Of a stretch of DNA of 64,000 bases, positions 24,625 through 32,224 are shown piece after piece; positions within the stretch are counted from its first letter, which is position 1, and every line of letters begins with the position of its first letter. The notes under the pieces were generated by a model that saw only the letters and a program-made list of their open reading frames with translations, ran no database searches and was not told the origin of the DNA. The stretch is from Actinomycetota bacterium. GTDB taxonomy: Bacteria; Actinomycetota; Thermoleophilia; BMS3ABIN01. The position numbers and the translations under genes were made by a program. The stretch lies in contig JAMCPM010000010.1 of NCBI GenBank assembly GCA_023382335.1, positions 1 through 64,000 on the forward strand, written 5' to 3'.

Positions 24625-26286
24625 ATGCGGAACCTGCTTATCTCGCTTCAGGACAACGTCGATGTGATCGGCCTGAAATCGCTGCACTATACCTTGCTGG
24701 AAAAAGGTCACGATTCCACGCTTCTGTTCATTCCCGGCTTCAACCTCGACGACGGCGCCACCCTTGGCTGTTTTGACGATTTCGTCGAGGATATCGATCC
24801 CGACCTGATCGGCTTCAGCCTCATGAGCGGCGAGTACAACCGCACTCGCGAGCTCACCGCCCATCTGAAGACAAAGACCGGCAAGCCGGTGGTCTGGGGC
24901 GGGATCCACCCGACCATCGCCCCGGAGGCCAGCCTCGAATTTGCCGACTACGTCTGCCTGGGGGAAGGCGAGCGCGCAATCGTGGAGATCGCCGATGCGG
25001 TCGATTCCGGCAGGGACCTAAGGACGGTCGGAAGCCTCGGCTATTTCGACGACGGCGCCCTGAAGACCAACGAGATGCATCCCGTCATCGCCGACCTCGA
25101 CAGCCTGCCCCACTACGAGCATGTGCCTGCCGGCAGCTTTGTCATCGACAAGGGCCGGCTGGCGCCGGTGGACTGGGGCGTCATCGCCCGGCACACCAGG
25201 TACAAGGGCAAGACCTACAGCGTCATCAGCTCCCGCGGCTGCCCGTTTTCCTGCACCTACTGCTGCAACAATTTTCTTTCAAGGCTTTACGAATCCAAGA
25301 AGATCAGGCGCCGCAGCGCCGAGCATGTCATCTCCGAGATAGAGAAGGCGGTCGCCTTGCACCCGGAGATCGAGTACATCAACTTCCATGACGACTGTTT
25401 CCTGGCCTGCAGCACCAGCTACCTCGACGATTTCTGCCAGGCTTACCGCGAGCGCGTCGGCAAGCCTTTCATCGCCAGAAGCATCCCCGTCTATATCAAC
25501 CGCGACAAGATGAAGATCCTCAAGCAAAGCGGGCTGAGCTGGATCAGCCTCGGCCTGCAGAGCGGCAGCGACCGCGTGAACCGGGAGGTCTATCAGCGAA
25601 AGTCTCTGCGCAAGGATTTTCTCCAGGCCGCTGAAGTGGTCAAGGAATTTGACATAGCTGCTTTTTATGATGTAATCCTCGACAATCCTTTTGAGACCGA
25701 GGCCGAGACCCTGGAGACGGTTGAGACGCTGATGGAGGTGCCCAAGCCCTTCTATCCGGAGATTTTTTCCCTCAGCTTTTATTACGGCACGGATCTCTTC
25801 GAGCGCGCCCGGCAGGAATGCCCCGAGACCATCGAGGACACGCACAGCAAGGATTACCTGGTCTACAGGAAGAGCGCCATCAACAGGCTGGTGCGGCTGG
25901 CGGTATTCAAGCGCAAGCCCGGCATGCAGCGCCTGCTGCGGCTCTACCGGCGCGGGCCTGACAGCCTGCGCTTCCGGCTGGCGCTGTTTCTTGCCGGCCT
26001 GTGGTCATCCATTTTTATCGAGCCGCTGACGTACTTCAGGGTCATCAGGCTTTCGCAGGGCAAATCCCTCTGGAAAACATTAAAAGTGCTGCCTTCCTAT
26101 TTCCGCAAGGGCTTTGAGATTTACCTGAAGCAATTCAGGAAGGCCGGCTCGCACCTGCCGCTGATTTTGGTTCTGCCGTTTTGTTTGCAAGCCTGTGCAT
26201 CATTAGCTAGCCTAGACATAGACGGTCTGGAATTCGAAGGCCTAATAAATATCGATTGGAGTATATATGTCTCTAGTTTTGGATAA
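24625..26286 (+). CDS. B12-binding-domain radical SAM protein
   Basis: 553 residues from ATG 24625. N-terminal cobalamin-binding-like Rossmann domain (about 1-135: LLISLQDNVDVIGLKSLHYTL, LIGFSLMSGEY, VVWGGIHPTIAPE, YVCLGEGE) followed by the radical SAM core with SSRGCPFSCTYCCNNF (cluster ligands in CxxxCxxC). The DxHxxG motif that supplies the cobalt lower ligand is not present, as in many base-off members. The C-terminal 130 residues are basic with a hydrophobic stretch (LPLILVLPFCLQACAS). Relatives act in lipid, hopanoid or natural-product modification; substrate unknown. The gene overlaps the next by 20 bases. Confidence 0.82.
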   Translation: MRNLLISLQDNVDVIGLKSLHYTLLEKGHDSTLLFIPGFNLDDGATLGCFDDFVEDIDPDLIGFSLMSGEYNRTRELTAHLKTKTGKPVVWGGIHPTIAPEASLEFADYVCLGEGERAIVEIADAVDSGRDLRTVGSLGYFDDGALKTNEMHPVIADLDSLPHYEHVPAGSFVIDKGRLAPVDWGVIARHTRYKGKTYSVISSRGCPFSCTYCCNNFLSRLYESKKIRRRSAEHVISEIEKAVALHPEIEYINFHDDCFLACSTSYLDDFCQAYRERVGKPFIARSIPVYINRDKMKILKQSGLSWISLGLQSGSDRVNREVYQRKSLRKDFLQAAEVVKEFDIAAFYDVILDNPFETEAETLETVETLMEVPKPFYPEIFSLSFYYGTDLFERARQECPETIEDTHSKDYLVYRKSAINRLVRLAVFKRKPGMQRLLRLYRRGPDSLRFRLALFLAGLWSSIFIEPLTYFRVIRLSQGKSLWKTLKVLPSYFRKGFEIYLKQFRKAGSHLPLILVLPFCLQACASLASLDIDGLEFEGLINIDWSIYVSSFG

Positions 26287-26659
26287 GGCGCAGGAACTTG
26301 CAGCGGCCATTTCTGACAGCGAGGAGCTTGGTCAGCTGAAGCAGGCGGCCGAACGCGTCGACGGCGACGAAGCGGCGACGGATGCGCTCAAGAAGTTCTC
26401 CGAAAAGCAGGAGATGGTGCAGCGCGCCGCCAGTTCCGGCCTGCAGCTGCCTCCCGAGCAGATGGAAGAGCTTCAGGAGATGCAGGGTCAGATCCGCGAC
26501 ATTCCCAGTATTCAGGATTTCGCGTCTGCCCAGACCAGCTTCAACCAACTGATGGACCAGGTCAACGACATCATCTCGGCGGCGGTCATGGGCCGTGAGC
26601 CGGGCGAGGTCCCCGAAGGCCACGAGCACGGCTCCAGCTGCGGATGCGGCGGCCACTAG
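26267..26659 (+). CDS. YlbF/YmcA-like protein
   Basis: 130 residues, GGAG before ATG. Helical YlbF/YmcA (com_ylbF) family: LDKAQELAAAISDSEELGQLKQAAERVDGDEAATDALKKF, then QMEELQEMQGQIRDIPSIQDF and FNQLMDQVNDIISAAV. In Bacillus related proteins regulate RNA maturation and competence through RNase Y. The C-terminal tail HEHGSSCGCGGH is His/Cys-rich and could bind metal or an FeS cluster. It overlaps the radical SAM gene upstream and is followed by a ferredoxin gene, suggesting a small operon. Confidence 0.82.
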   Translation: MSLVLDKAQELAAAISDSEELGQLKQAAERVDGDEAATDALKKFSEKQEMVQRAASSGLQLPPEQMEELQEMQGQIRDIPSIQDFASAQTSFNQLMDQVNDIISAAVMGREPGEVPEGHEHGSSCGCGGH

Positions 26660-26748
26660 AACCGCCGTTCCCGCGAAGCCTGGAAAACAGATTAATTACA
26701 TGAGGATCTCTCCTCATAGCTTGATACCCTGAAGGGTGGTGAATTAGA

Positions 26749-26940
26749 TTGGCTGAAAAACCCAAGATCGATCCCGAAGAGTGTACGGGATGCGGCATCT
26801 GCGTGGATGAATGTCCCAACGAGAGTCTCGAACTAGATTCCGAGGACGTGGCCAGCCTGGCGAATCCAACCGCCTGCGATGGCTGCGCGACCTGCGAGGA
26901 ATCCTGTCCGACCGAAGCCATAACGATGGAAGGGGCCTAG
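26749..26940 (+). CDS. 2[4Fe-4S] ferredoxin
   Basis: 63 residues from TTG 26749, with GGGTGG upstream. Two cluster motifs: CTGCGICVDECP and CDGCATCEESCP, the classical clostridial-type bicluster ferredoxin arrangement. It is a low-potential electron carrier in the cytoplasm and would suit reduction of the radical SAM enzymes encoded on both sides. A perfect palindromic terminator follows 65 bp later. Confidence 0.92.
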   Translation: MAEKPKIDPEECTGCGICVDECPNESLELDSEDVASLANPTACDGCATCEESCPTEAITMEGA

Positions 26941-27005
26941 GCCCGCTTACCCTGGCGGGATCGACGGCATCTCACCATCGAGACCCTGTTTACTCGCAAA
27001 TAATA

Positions 27006-27037
27006 TGAAAAACTCCTCCGGCCGGAGGAGTTTTTCA
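27006..27037. terminator. Bidirectional terminator (32-bp perfect palindrome)
   Basis: TGAAAAACTCCTCCGG is followed at once by its reverse complement. With A-runs on the left arm and T-runs on the right it serves both the ferredoxin (plus) and the RiPP-like operon (minus), whose last codon is 22 bases away. Confidence 0.9.
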
Positions 27038-27058
27038 TTTACGGCTTATCGCCGGCAA

Positions 27059-27160
27059 TCAGCATGAAGAGCTGCATTTGCAGGTGCTGGAGCTGCTCTT
27101 CCTCGACTTTCTGATTTTCACCGACGCCACCTCCTCGAAATCTCGGCCTGTCTGGATCAT
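27059..27160 (-). CDS. Putative Cys/Ser-rich RiPP precursor peptide
   Basis: 33 codons from ATG 27160 to TGA 27059, or 20 codons from an in-frame GTG at 27121 that has GAGGAGG seven bases upstream. The long form begins MIQTGRDFEEVAS, then a basic stretch KIRKSRK, and ends in SSSSTCKCSSSC. The gene starts 9 bases after the stop of the radical SAM/SPASM gene and ends 22 bases before a strong terminator, so it is the last gene of that operon. Short precursor, charged leader, Ser/Cys-rich C-terminal core and position next to a peptide-type radical SAM enzyme together suggest a thioether (sactionine-like) or similar RiPP. No homologue is known to me; the function is inference. Confidence 0.6.
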   Translation of the reverse strand: MIQTGRDFEEVASVKIRKSRKSSSSTCKCSSSC

Positions 27161-27169
27161 GAAGCTTTT

Positions 27170-28375
27170 CTAAAGCGCCCCGTAGCGGTAACACGGGCAT
27201 AGGTCGGCGCCCGTGGCGCTATTATACCCAGCCGCGCGAAATCTGCACCCGCCGCGGCAATCCTCGATGAAGTCACAGTCGCAATCGAGCTCCGACAGAC
27301 GTATCTTCCTTATTTTTTGCCAGCAGGCAGCCAATCCTTCAGAGACCGCGCCCACCGGCTGATCGGCATAAAAGCCGCAGCGGGCGGCATCGCCGCCGGC
27401 CATGACCGCCATCAGATGGGCGCCGCAGGCGTAACCGGCGGCCGGTTCGTGGATAGCCCCGCCAAAGGAACGGTCTATATAGGGACCGGCGGTGCGGGCG
27501 TCGACCATCAGTTCCGAAGCGGCGGTGAGCCGGCCGCTGGAGGAGGGCAGGTCGATCTCCCACTTCTCCACTCCCAGTTTCGCGATCAGGGCTTCCATGC
27601 GGTCGAAATCTCCCAGGTTGCGATCGTGGACCATAGTTGCCACGGAGACCTGCTTGCCGGCGGCGGTCAGCTTTCCGATCGCCGCGAGCGATCGCTCGAA
27701 GCTGCCGGCGCCACGGATGAAATCATGTGCCGCCCGCATGCCGTCGAGGCTGATCTGGACTTCCTGGAAAGAGAGCCTGCCTGCCGCCTCGTCATCGATC
27801 AGGGTGCCGTTGGAGAGCAGCACCGACCGCAGGTCCCTGCCGGCCAGGCTGTCGTTGAGCTCCCAGAATCCACGATGCAGAAGGGGCTCGCCACCGGAGA
27901 TCAGAAGCCTTAGCCCCTGCATGGATTCGAACTCATCGACCACCGCGGCGATCTCTTCCAGGGGCAGGTCGCGGCTGCCCGGCTCACCGATAAAGCAGTG
28001 CCGGCAGCGCAGGTTGCAGCGGTCGGTGATGTGCAGCAGAAGGTAGCGCAGGGAAGGCAGGGGGCTTTGTGCCAGGTGCAGCGGCCTTTCGGCAGGCGCC
28101 GCGGCTTTCTCGAGGATGCCTTCCTCGAGGCAGAATTCGATGAAGGCGGCGGTATCCCCGGCAGTGTCCGGGGCGGTATCCCGGGCCGGGCCGTCTGTTC
28201 CGCTCGAGGCCTCCGGGAACGGCGCCCCCGATCCGCATGCCGCCAGAAACCCGACCCCCTCGGGATTCAGGACATAAAGCTCGTCGGTGGCGCGGTTATA
28301 GAGGCAGGGCTCTTCGAGCAGCTTCGGCGAGCAGTCAGGAGTCAGGCGCAGGATGTCGCCGGCAACGCCGCTCAT
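27170..28375 (-). CDS. Radical SAM/SPASM peptide maturase with PqqD-like N-terminus
   Basis: 401 residues; AAGGA before ATG, two bases after the upstream stop. Residues about 10-95 resemble a PqqD-like peptide-recognition domain (PKLLEEPCLYNRATDELYVLNPEGVGFLAA ... FCLEEGILE). The radical SAM core has C120, C124, C127 (CNLRCRHC) and GGEP at 161-164. The C-terminal SPASM region has C317, C333, C365, C367, C373, C377, C393 and C395, enough for two auxiliary clusters, including the CDFIEDCRGGC pattern. This architecture belongs to enzymes that modify ribosomal peptides (sactisynthase/PqqE-like). The linker at 50-72 is Ser/Asp/Gly-rich. The likely substrate is the Cys-rich peptide encoded just downstream. 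Confidence 0.85.
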   Translation of the reverse strand: MSGVAGDILRLTPDCSPKLLEEPCLYNRATDELYVLNPEGVGFLAACGSGAPFPEASSGTDGPARDTAPDTAGDTAAFIEFCLEEGILEKAAAPAERPLHLAQSPLPSLRYLLLHITDRCNLRCRHCFIGEPGSRDLPLEEIAAVVDEFESMQGLRLLISGGEPLLHRGFWELNDSLAGRDLRSVLLSNGTLIDDEAAGRLSFQEVQISLDGMRAAHDFIRGAGSFERSLAAIGKLTAAGKQVSVATMVHDRNLGDFDRMEALIAKLGVEKWEIDLPSSSGRLTAASELMVDARTAGPYIDRSFGGAIHEPAAGYACGAHLMAVMAGGDAARCGFYADQPVGAVSEGLAACWQKIRKIRLSELDCDCDFIEDCRGGCRFRAAGYNSATGADLCPCYRYGAL

Positions 28376-28377
28376 CG

Positions 28378-28608
28378 CTATTCCTTTTTAAGCGCCTCGG
28401 CAAGTCCGGTGGGAGTGAGCACACCGCGTACGATGATCTCGCGCAATATCTGGAAACAGGAACATTCCAGGTCGTCCTCGTGCCCTTCGTGGAAGAAATC
28501 GCAGTCGGCGCAGAGCAGGCTTCTGAGCTCCGCCAGGGAGAGGTCCCGGCGCGAGCCGAACTCGGCCCCGGCCGCCGCGAGATTGGGGAATTCATGCTTT
28601 TCGCTCAT
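28378..28608 (-). CDS. Small Cys-containing protein, first gene of RiPP-like operon
   Basis: 76 residues from ATG 28608 (AAGGAGG five bases upstream); a longer frame exists but lacks a ribosome site. It has two cysteine pairs, LLCADCDFFHEGHEDD and LECSCFQIL, with several His and acidic residues between, then a helical tail (REIIVRGVLTPTGLAEALKKE). This looks like a small metal- or FeS-binding helical domain. It ends two bases before the radical SAM/SPASM start, so the products probably act together. It could be a partner protein or, less likely, a second precursor. Not a family that I recognise. Confidence 0.65.
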   Translation of the reverse strand: MSEKHEFPNLAAAGAEFGSRRDLSLAELRSLLCADCDFFHEGHEDDLECSCFQILREIIVRGVLTPTGLAEALKKE

Positions 28609-28691
28609 GGATGCCTCCTTGAATCTTGTAACCATGACTTTAGCACAGACGGCAGTGGCGTGAACCAGCCATCCGGCGCCGGACGGCAGCA

Positions 28692-28775
28692 GAACCAGTA
28701 CTACAAAGATAATCTAATATCAATTATTCACAGGCACGGAACCAGTCCTACAAATATAATCAAATATCAACTATT
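28692..28775. repeat. Two imperfect 37-bp direct repeats, 47-bp period
   Basis: GAACCAGTACTACAAAGATA... at 28692-28728 and GAACCAGTCCTACAAATATA... at 28739-28775, with about five mismatches. They lie 84-167 bases upstream of the minus-strand RiPP-like operon start, a typical place for duplicated regulator sites. Confidence 0.8.
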
Positions 28776-28897
28776 TTGTTGACACCATGGCACGGGTCGC
28801 AACCCGCATAAACACCCGGCTAATTGTGCCAAATGCAGGTATTTAACTTCACATACTTCTAATAAAAGTAAATATCCTTAATTAATGAGATTGCATC

Positions 28898-28926
28898 TTG
28901 ACAAAGGTTGTAGTGCGGTATTTAAT
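28898..28926 (+). promoter_or_regulatory. Sigma-70-type promoter of the respiratory operon
   Basis: TTGACA (28898-28903), exactly 17 bp, then TTTAAT (28921-28926, five of six consensus). The start site would be near 28933, inside a TACCC-CTGA-GGGTA inverted repeat (28926-28939) that could be an operator or a 5' hairpin. The first gene begins at 29077. Confidence 0.7.
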
Positions 28927-29076
28927 ACCCCTGAGGGTACTTCCATTTTTCTGACAACACTGCTTGCGGTTCGTCTCTTTTTTTCCGTTGTTCAAGGGAG
29001 GGCACATGGAAGTTTCAGGGCATGCGTGGCGATTGAAGGTCCCCAAATTCGGAAGCCCATGGCATAGGAGCAGGCC

Positions 29077-30111
29077 ATGAGATGGCTTATTCGTAAAATC
29101 AAGGGGATCGGCAGCTGGATTGCTCATCTGCCGGTTGTAGCAAAGGTTGTTCTGGGGACGCTCCTGGTTGTCGTTATTTTCGGCGGCAGCTACGGCAGTT
29201 ACCGGATGTATGACTATACGCAGAACAATCCGGAATTCTGCCGCTCGTGTCACACGATGGAAGTGGCGTGGACCAAATGGTCCAACAGTGAGCATAGCAA
29301 GGTCGCGTGCCATAGCTGCCATACGGTGAGTCCGATCGGCGGCGCCCAGCTGGTAGTCAACTACCTGATGGAGCGGCCAGACCGAAACACCAACCACGCT
29401 TCGGTTTCGGACAAGGCTTGTGAGAAGTGCCATTACAGTGGCGACCCCCAGTGGGTCCAGGTGGAAAACACCGCCGGGCACAAGACTCATGCTGAAGGTC
29501 AGAACATAGCCTGTCAGACCTGCCATGGCATGCGTTTGCACAGCTTCCGTCCATCGACAGAGATTTGCGCCGCCTGCCATGCCGACCATGTGGCCGGCCA
29601 GGAAAAGGCGATAAAGGTCGAGCAGATGCGGGATATGCACTGCACCGAGTGCCATCCGTTCCTGCGGGAAGACAGCCCGCTGAGGCCGACGAGGGAAACT
29701 TGCCTCAGCTGCCATCAGAAGCTTCCCAACACAGGGGTGGTATTCCCGGATAACGCTCCCATGAAATGGGATTGCCGTGAATGTCACAAGCCGCACGATC
29801 AGGCGCGACCGGTCGTGGATTGTCTGAGCTGTCACACGGATGCGAAGACCAACGGATTGCATGGCAAGACAACGCACTCGCAGCAGACATGCAAGACCTG
29901 CCATCAGCCGCACAAGTGGACGGTGACGACTCGAGAGCCGTGCCTGACCTGCCACCAGGACAAGGTGAATCATAATCCTGGCGGAGTGTGCGCCGATTGC
30001 CACGACTACAAGACGCTGGCGCCACCGGCAGGAAACGGTCAGTCGCTTGATCAGCAGGCCCAGTCTGGCAGCGGTACGACCGCTACCCCGCACGATGGGG
30101 CGCAGACCTAA
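29077..30111 (+). CDS. Dodecaheme NapC/NirT-type cytochrome c
   Basis: 344 residues with one N-terminal membrane anchor (about 20-42) and twelve CxxCH heme motifs: CRSCH, CHSCH, CEKCH, CQTCH, CAACH, CTECH, CLSCH, CRECH, CLSCH, CKTCH, CLTCH and CADCH. The first part (NPEFCRSCHTMEVAWTKWSNSEHSKVACHSCHTV) is that of the NapC/NirT quinol dehydrogenase family, which usually has four hemes; here the heme chain is extended threefold. The Pro/Gln/Ser-rich tail is probably flexible. It likely takes electrons from, or gives them to, the menaquinone pool outside the membrane and passes them to the molybdoprotein complex encoded downstream. First gene of the operon. Confidence 0.93.
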   Translation: MRWLIRKIKGIGSWIAHLPVVAKVVLGTLLVVVIFGGSYGSYRMYDYTQNNPEFCRSCHTMEVAWTKWSNSEHSKVACHSCHTVSPIGGAQLVVNYLMERPDRNTNHASVSDKACEKCHYSGDPQWVQVENTAGHKTHAEGQNIACQTCHGMRLHSFRPSTEICAACHADHVAGQEKAIKVEQMRDMHCTECHPFLREDSPLRPTRETCLSCHQKLPNTGVVFPDNAPMKWDCRECHKPHDQARPVVDCLSCHTDAKTNGLHGKTTHSQQTCKTCHQPHKWTVTTREPCLTCHQDKVNHNPGGVCADCHDYKTLAPPAGNGQSLDQQAQSGSGTTATPHDGAQT

Positions 30112-30133
30112 GGCATAACGAGGCTATAATCCA

Positions 30134-30165
30134 GCATCAAGCCTCTGCAAACAGGGGCTTGATGC
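30134..30165 (+). promoter_or_regulatory. Strong intercistronic hairpin
   Basis: GCATCAAGCCTCTG pairs with CAGGGGCTTGATGC around CAAA: 14 bp with one T-G wobble, 23 bases after the cytochrome stop. There is no T-run, so an mRNA stabiliser or processing site is likelier than a terminator. Confidence 0.8.
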
Positions 30166-30283
30166 AGGAAATGACATATTAGGAAATATCGTATAGAATG
30201 TCTCCCGTTGTTTTGGTTTGGAATTGTAATGTGGGCACAACCAGGCGCCCAGGCGGGCGCGGGCAAAAGGTGAAAGGGTATTC

Positions 30284-30418
30284 ATGTGGTACATCGAAGA
30301 AGCACCGCGGTTCTTTCTGATTAATCTGTTTGCGACCATTTCGATCCTTACCGGCCTCACCTTCGGGATTCCACCCCTGATCAACTGGCTGATGGACAAG
30401 ATGCACCAGGAAGACTAG
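30284..30418 (+). CDS. 44-residue single-helix membrane protein
   Basis: ATG 30284 has AAAGGG six bases upstream, stop TAG 30416. The chain is MWYIEEAPRFF, then one hydrophobic segment of about 24 residues (LINLFATISILTGLTFGI), then a short polar end LMDKMHQED. It sits between the 12-heme cytochrome and the FeS protein on the same strand, with 172 and 205 bases to its neighbours. I read it as a small accessory subunit of the membrane complex, by analogy with the tiny subunits of other respiratory complexes. No homologue known to me. Confidence 0.6.
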   Translation: MWYIEEAPRFFLINLFATISILTGLTFGIPPLINWLMDKMHQED

Positions 30419-30623
30419 CCGAAGACCGGCTCTCCTTGAACGGGAGCCTGGCCGTGCGAAAAGCGTGAGGCGTTATCCGTAATCCTTCCCGCGCAAAACT
30501 CCTTGCTGGAGATTTTTCGGGCTGTAATTGCGCTGGAAAACGAAATGATAGCAACTAGATTGGAATAGAAGATTGGCGCTCTGATAGCGCCGCCGGGGTT
30601 ATTAAAACAAGGAGGAGTAGCAA
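30419..30623 (+). other. Intercistronic leader with hairpin
   Basis: 205 bases before the FeS-protein gene. GGCTCTCC (30428-30435) can pair with CGGGAGCC (30440-30447) allowing one wobble. GGAGGAG ends the region as the ribosome binding site of the next gene. No coding sequence seen. Confidence 0.4.
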
Positions 30624-31250
30624 GTGGCCGAGAAAAAACGATACGCGATGGTGATCGATATTCGCAGGTGTATCGCCTGTCACGCCTGCACCGTAGCCTG
30701 CAAGGCCGAAATGTCTGTTCCTCTCGAGGTCAATACCACCTGGCTGAAGATCGTCGAGAAAGGGACTTTCCCCGACGTCCGGCGTTTCTGGATTCCCCGC
30801 TTGTGCAATAACTGCACCGACGCCATCTGCGCCCGGAACTGCCCGACGCAGGCGACCTACAAACGCGATGACGGCATCGTCGTCGTCGACCAGCACCGCT
30901 GCATCGGCTGCAAGTACTGCATCGCCTCATGTCCTTACGACGTCAGGTATATCAATCCCCTCAAAAACATCGTGCAGAAATGCTATTTCTGCTCTCATCG
31001 CGTCGACGCCGGTCTGGTTCCCGCCTGTGTCGAGAGCTGCCCCACCCGCGCCATGGTCTTCGGCGACAAGAACGATTCCAAGAGCGAGGTCGCGCAGCTG
31101 CTGGCGGCCAACGCCACCGTGGTGATCAAGAAAGAGATGCAGACCGATCCCCAGGTCTTTTACATCAACGCGGACGAGACCGCGATGAGCAACATCGAGA
31201 ACGATAACCACTATTACACCGAAGGCGCACTGATCAAGCTAAAGATTTAA
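30624..31250 (+). CDS. PsrB/NrfC/DmsB-like four-cluster iron-sulfur subunit
   Basis: 208 residues from GTG 30624 with GGAGGAG upstream. Sixteen cluster cysteines in the usual order: CIACHACTVACK, CNNCTDAICARNCP, CIGCKYCIASCP and CYFCSHRVDAGLVPACVESCP. There is no signal peptide, so it is exported (if at all) with the Tat-dependent molybdoprotein subunit, as usual in this family. It transfers electrons between the NrfD-type membrane subunit and the catalytic subunit. The C-terminal 45 residues (VFYINADETAMSN...) resemble polysulfide/thiosulfate/tetrathionate-type electron-transfer subunits. Confidence 0.93.
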   Translation: MAEKKRYAMVIDIRRCIACHACTVACKAEMSVPLEVNTTWLKIVEKGTFPDVRRFWIPRLCNNCTDAICARNCPTQATYKRDDGIVVVDQHRCIGCKYCIASCPYDVRYINPLKNIVQKCYFCSHRVDAGLVPACVESCPTRAMVFGDKNDSKSEVAQLLAANATVVIKKEMQTDPQVFYINADETAMSNIENDNHYYTEGALIKLKI

Positions 31251-31283
31251 CGGCTTAACGACTAAAACGGAGGGAAGATCCGC

Positions 31284-32207
31284 ATGGAGCATGCAGATGT
31301 AAATGTCGTCTACTCGGTACAGCATCAGCTACCGTTGGTCATGTATATCGGCCAGTACTTCTTCTTCACCGGGCTAAGCGCCGGGTCGTTCGTTATCTCG
31401 GTCATCGCCACCCTTCTGGGACGCAAGGAATTCAAACCGATCGGCAAGATCACGGCGCTGCTGGCGCCCTGCCTGCTGATCATCGCGCCGCTCAACCTTA
31501 TCCTCGATCTCGAGCAGCCATTGCGCTTCTGGCATCTTTTCCTTTTCTACAACTGGACCTCGCCGATCACTTATGGCTCTTTCCTGCTGACCGCCTACCC
31601 GATCATGGGTATCATCTACGCGGTCATGGTTTATACCAACAGGCAGAACGCGGCCAAGATCCTGGGAATCCTCGGTATACCGCTGGCCATCTCGGTACAC
31701 GGTTACACCGGGTTCATCCTGGCGCTGGCCAAGGCCCGGGCGCTCTGGAACACCGCCGCCATGCCGACCATCTTCCTGGTCTCGGCCATGGTCTCCGGCA
31801 TCGGGCTGGTGGTCATCATCGCCGCGGTCCGGTGGAAATGGTTTGACAAGAAGGCCGATAAGGAAACGCGCGAAGGGGACAAGAAGCTGATCCTGCAGCT
31901 GGCGCAGTTCATGGCTTATGTCATCATGCTCGATCTGTTCCTCATCCTGTCTGACATCCTGGTATTGCTTACCGCCCACTCCGACGCCTTTGAGGCCGGC
32001 ATGCTGATCCTGACGGGCAACTTCGCGCCGCTGTTCGTGGGAGTGGAGATAATCATGGGTTCGATCTTGCCCATTATCCTGGTACTGGGACCGAAGAGCA
32101 GAAAGTCACTGTCCGCGGCTGTGGTCGCGTCAATCCTGGTCAACATCGGAGTCTACGCCATGCGGTTCGTGATGGTCATCGGCGGCCAGACGATTCCCCT
32201 CAGTTGA
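31284..32207 (+). CDS. NrfD/PsrC-like membrane quinol subunit
   Basis: 307 residues with eight or nine membrane helices, GGAGGG upstream of ATG. The N-terminus (EHADVNVVYSVQHQLPLVMYIGQYFFFTGLSAGSF) and LNLILDLEQPLRFWHLFLFYNWTSPITYGSFLL match the PsrC/NrfD family, including the acid/arginine-containing region that lines the quinone site. It anchors the complex in the membrane and oxidises or reduces menaquinone. It overlaps by a few bases the largest possible frame of the next gene, though the true start of that gene lies 18 bases after this stop. Confidence 0.92.
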   Translation: MEHADVNVVYSVQHQLPLVMYIGQYFFFTGLSAGSFVISVIATLLGRKEFKPIGKITALLAPCLLIIAPLNLILDLEQPLRFWHLFLFYNWTSPITYGSFLLTAYPIMGIIYAVMVYTNRQNAAKILGILGIPLAISVHGYTGFILALAKARALWNTAAMPTIFLVSAMVSGIGLVVIIAAVRWKWFDKKADKETREGDKKLILQLAQFMAYVIMLDLFLILSDILVLLTAHSDAFEAGMLILTGNFAPLFVGVEIIMGSILPIILVLGPKSRKSLSAAVVASILVNIGVYAMRFVMVIGGQTIPLS

Positions 32208-32224
32208 GTTCAAGGAGCCGGAGA

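Larger units (their letters stand above)
28609..29076. other. Divergent regulatory region, RiPP-like operon / respiratory operon
   Basis: About 470 bases between two divergent operons. It contains an imperfect direct repeat nearer the minus-strand operon and a near-consensus promoter for the plus-strand operon (separate entries). AT-rich compared with the coding sequence on both sides. No gene is supported; a 60-codon frame at 28885-29067 shows no family features. Confidence 0.7.

Noticed and set aside
27059-27061. Selenocysteine reading of the precursor's TGA stop
   Set aside because: Read-through would add only a few residues (LPAISRK) and then stop; no SECIS-like structure and no sel gene are seen.
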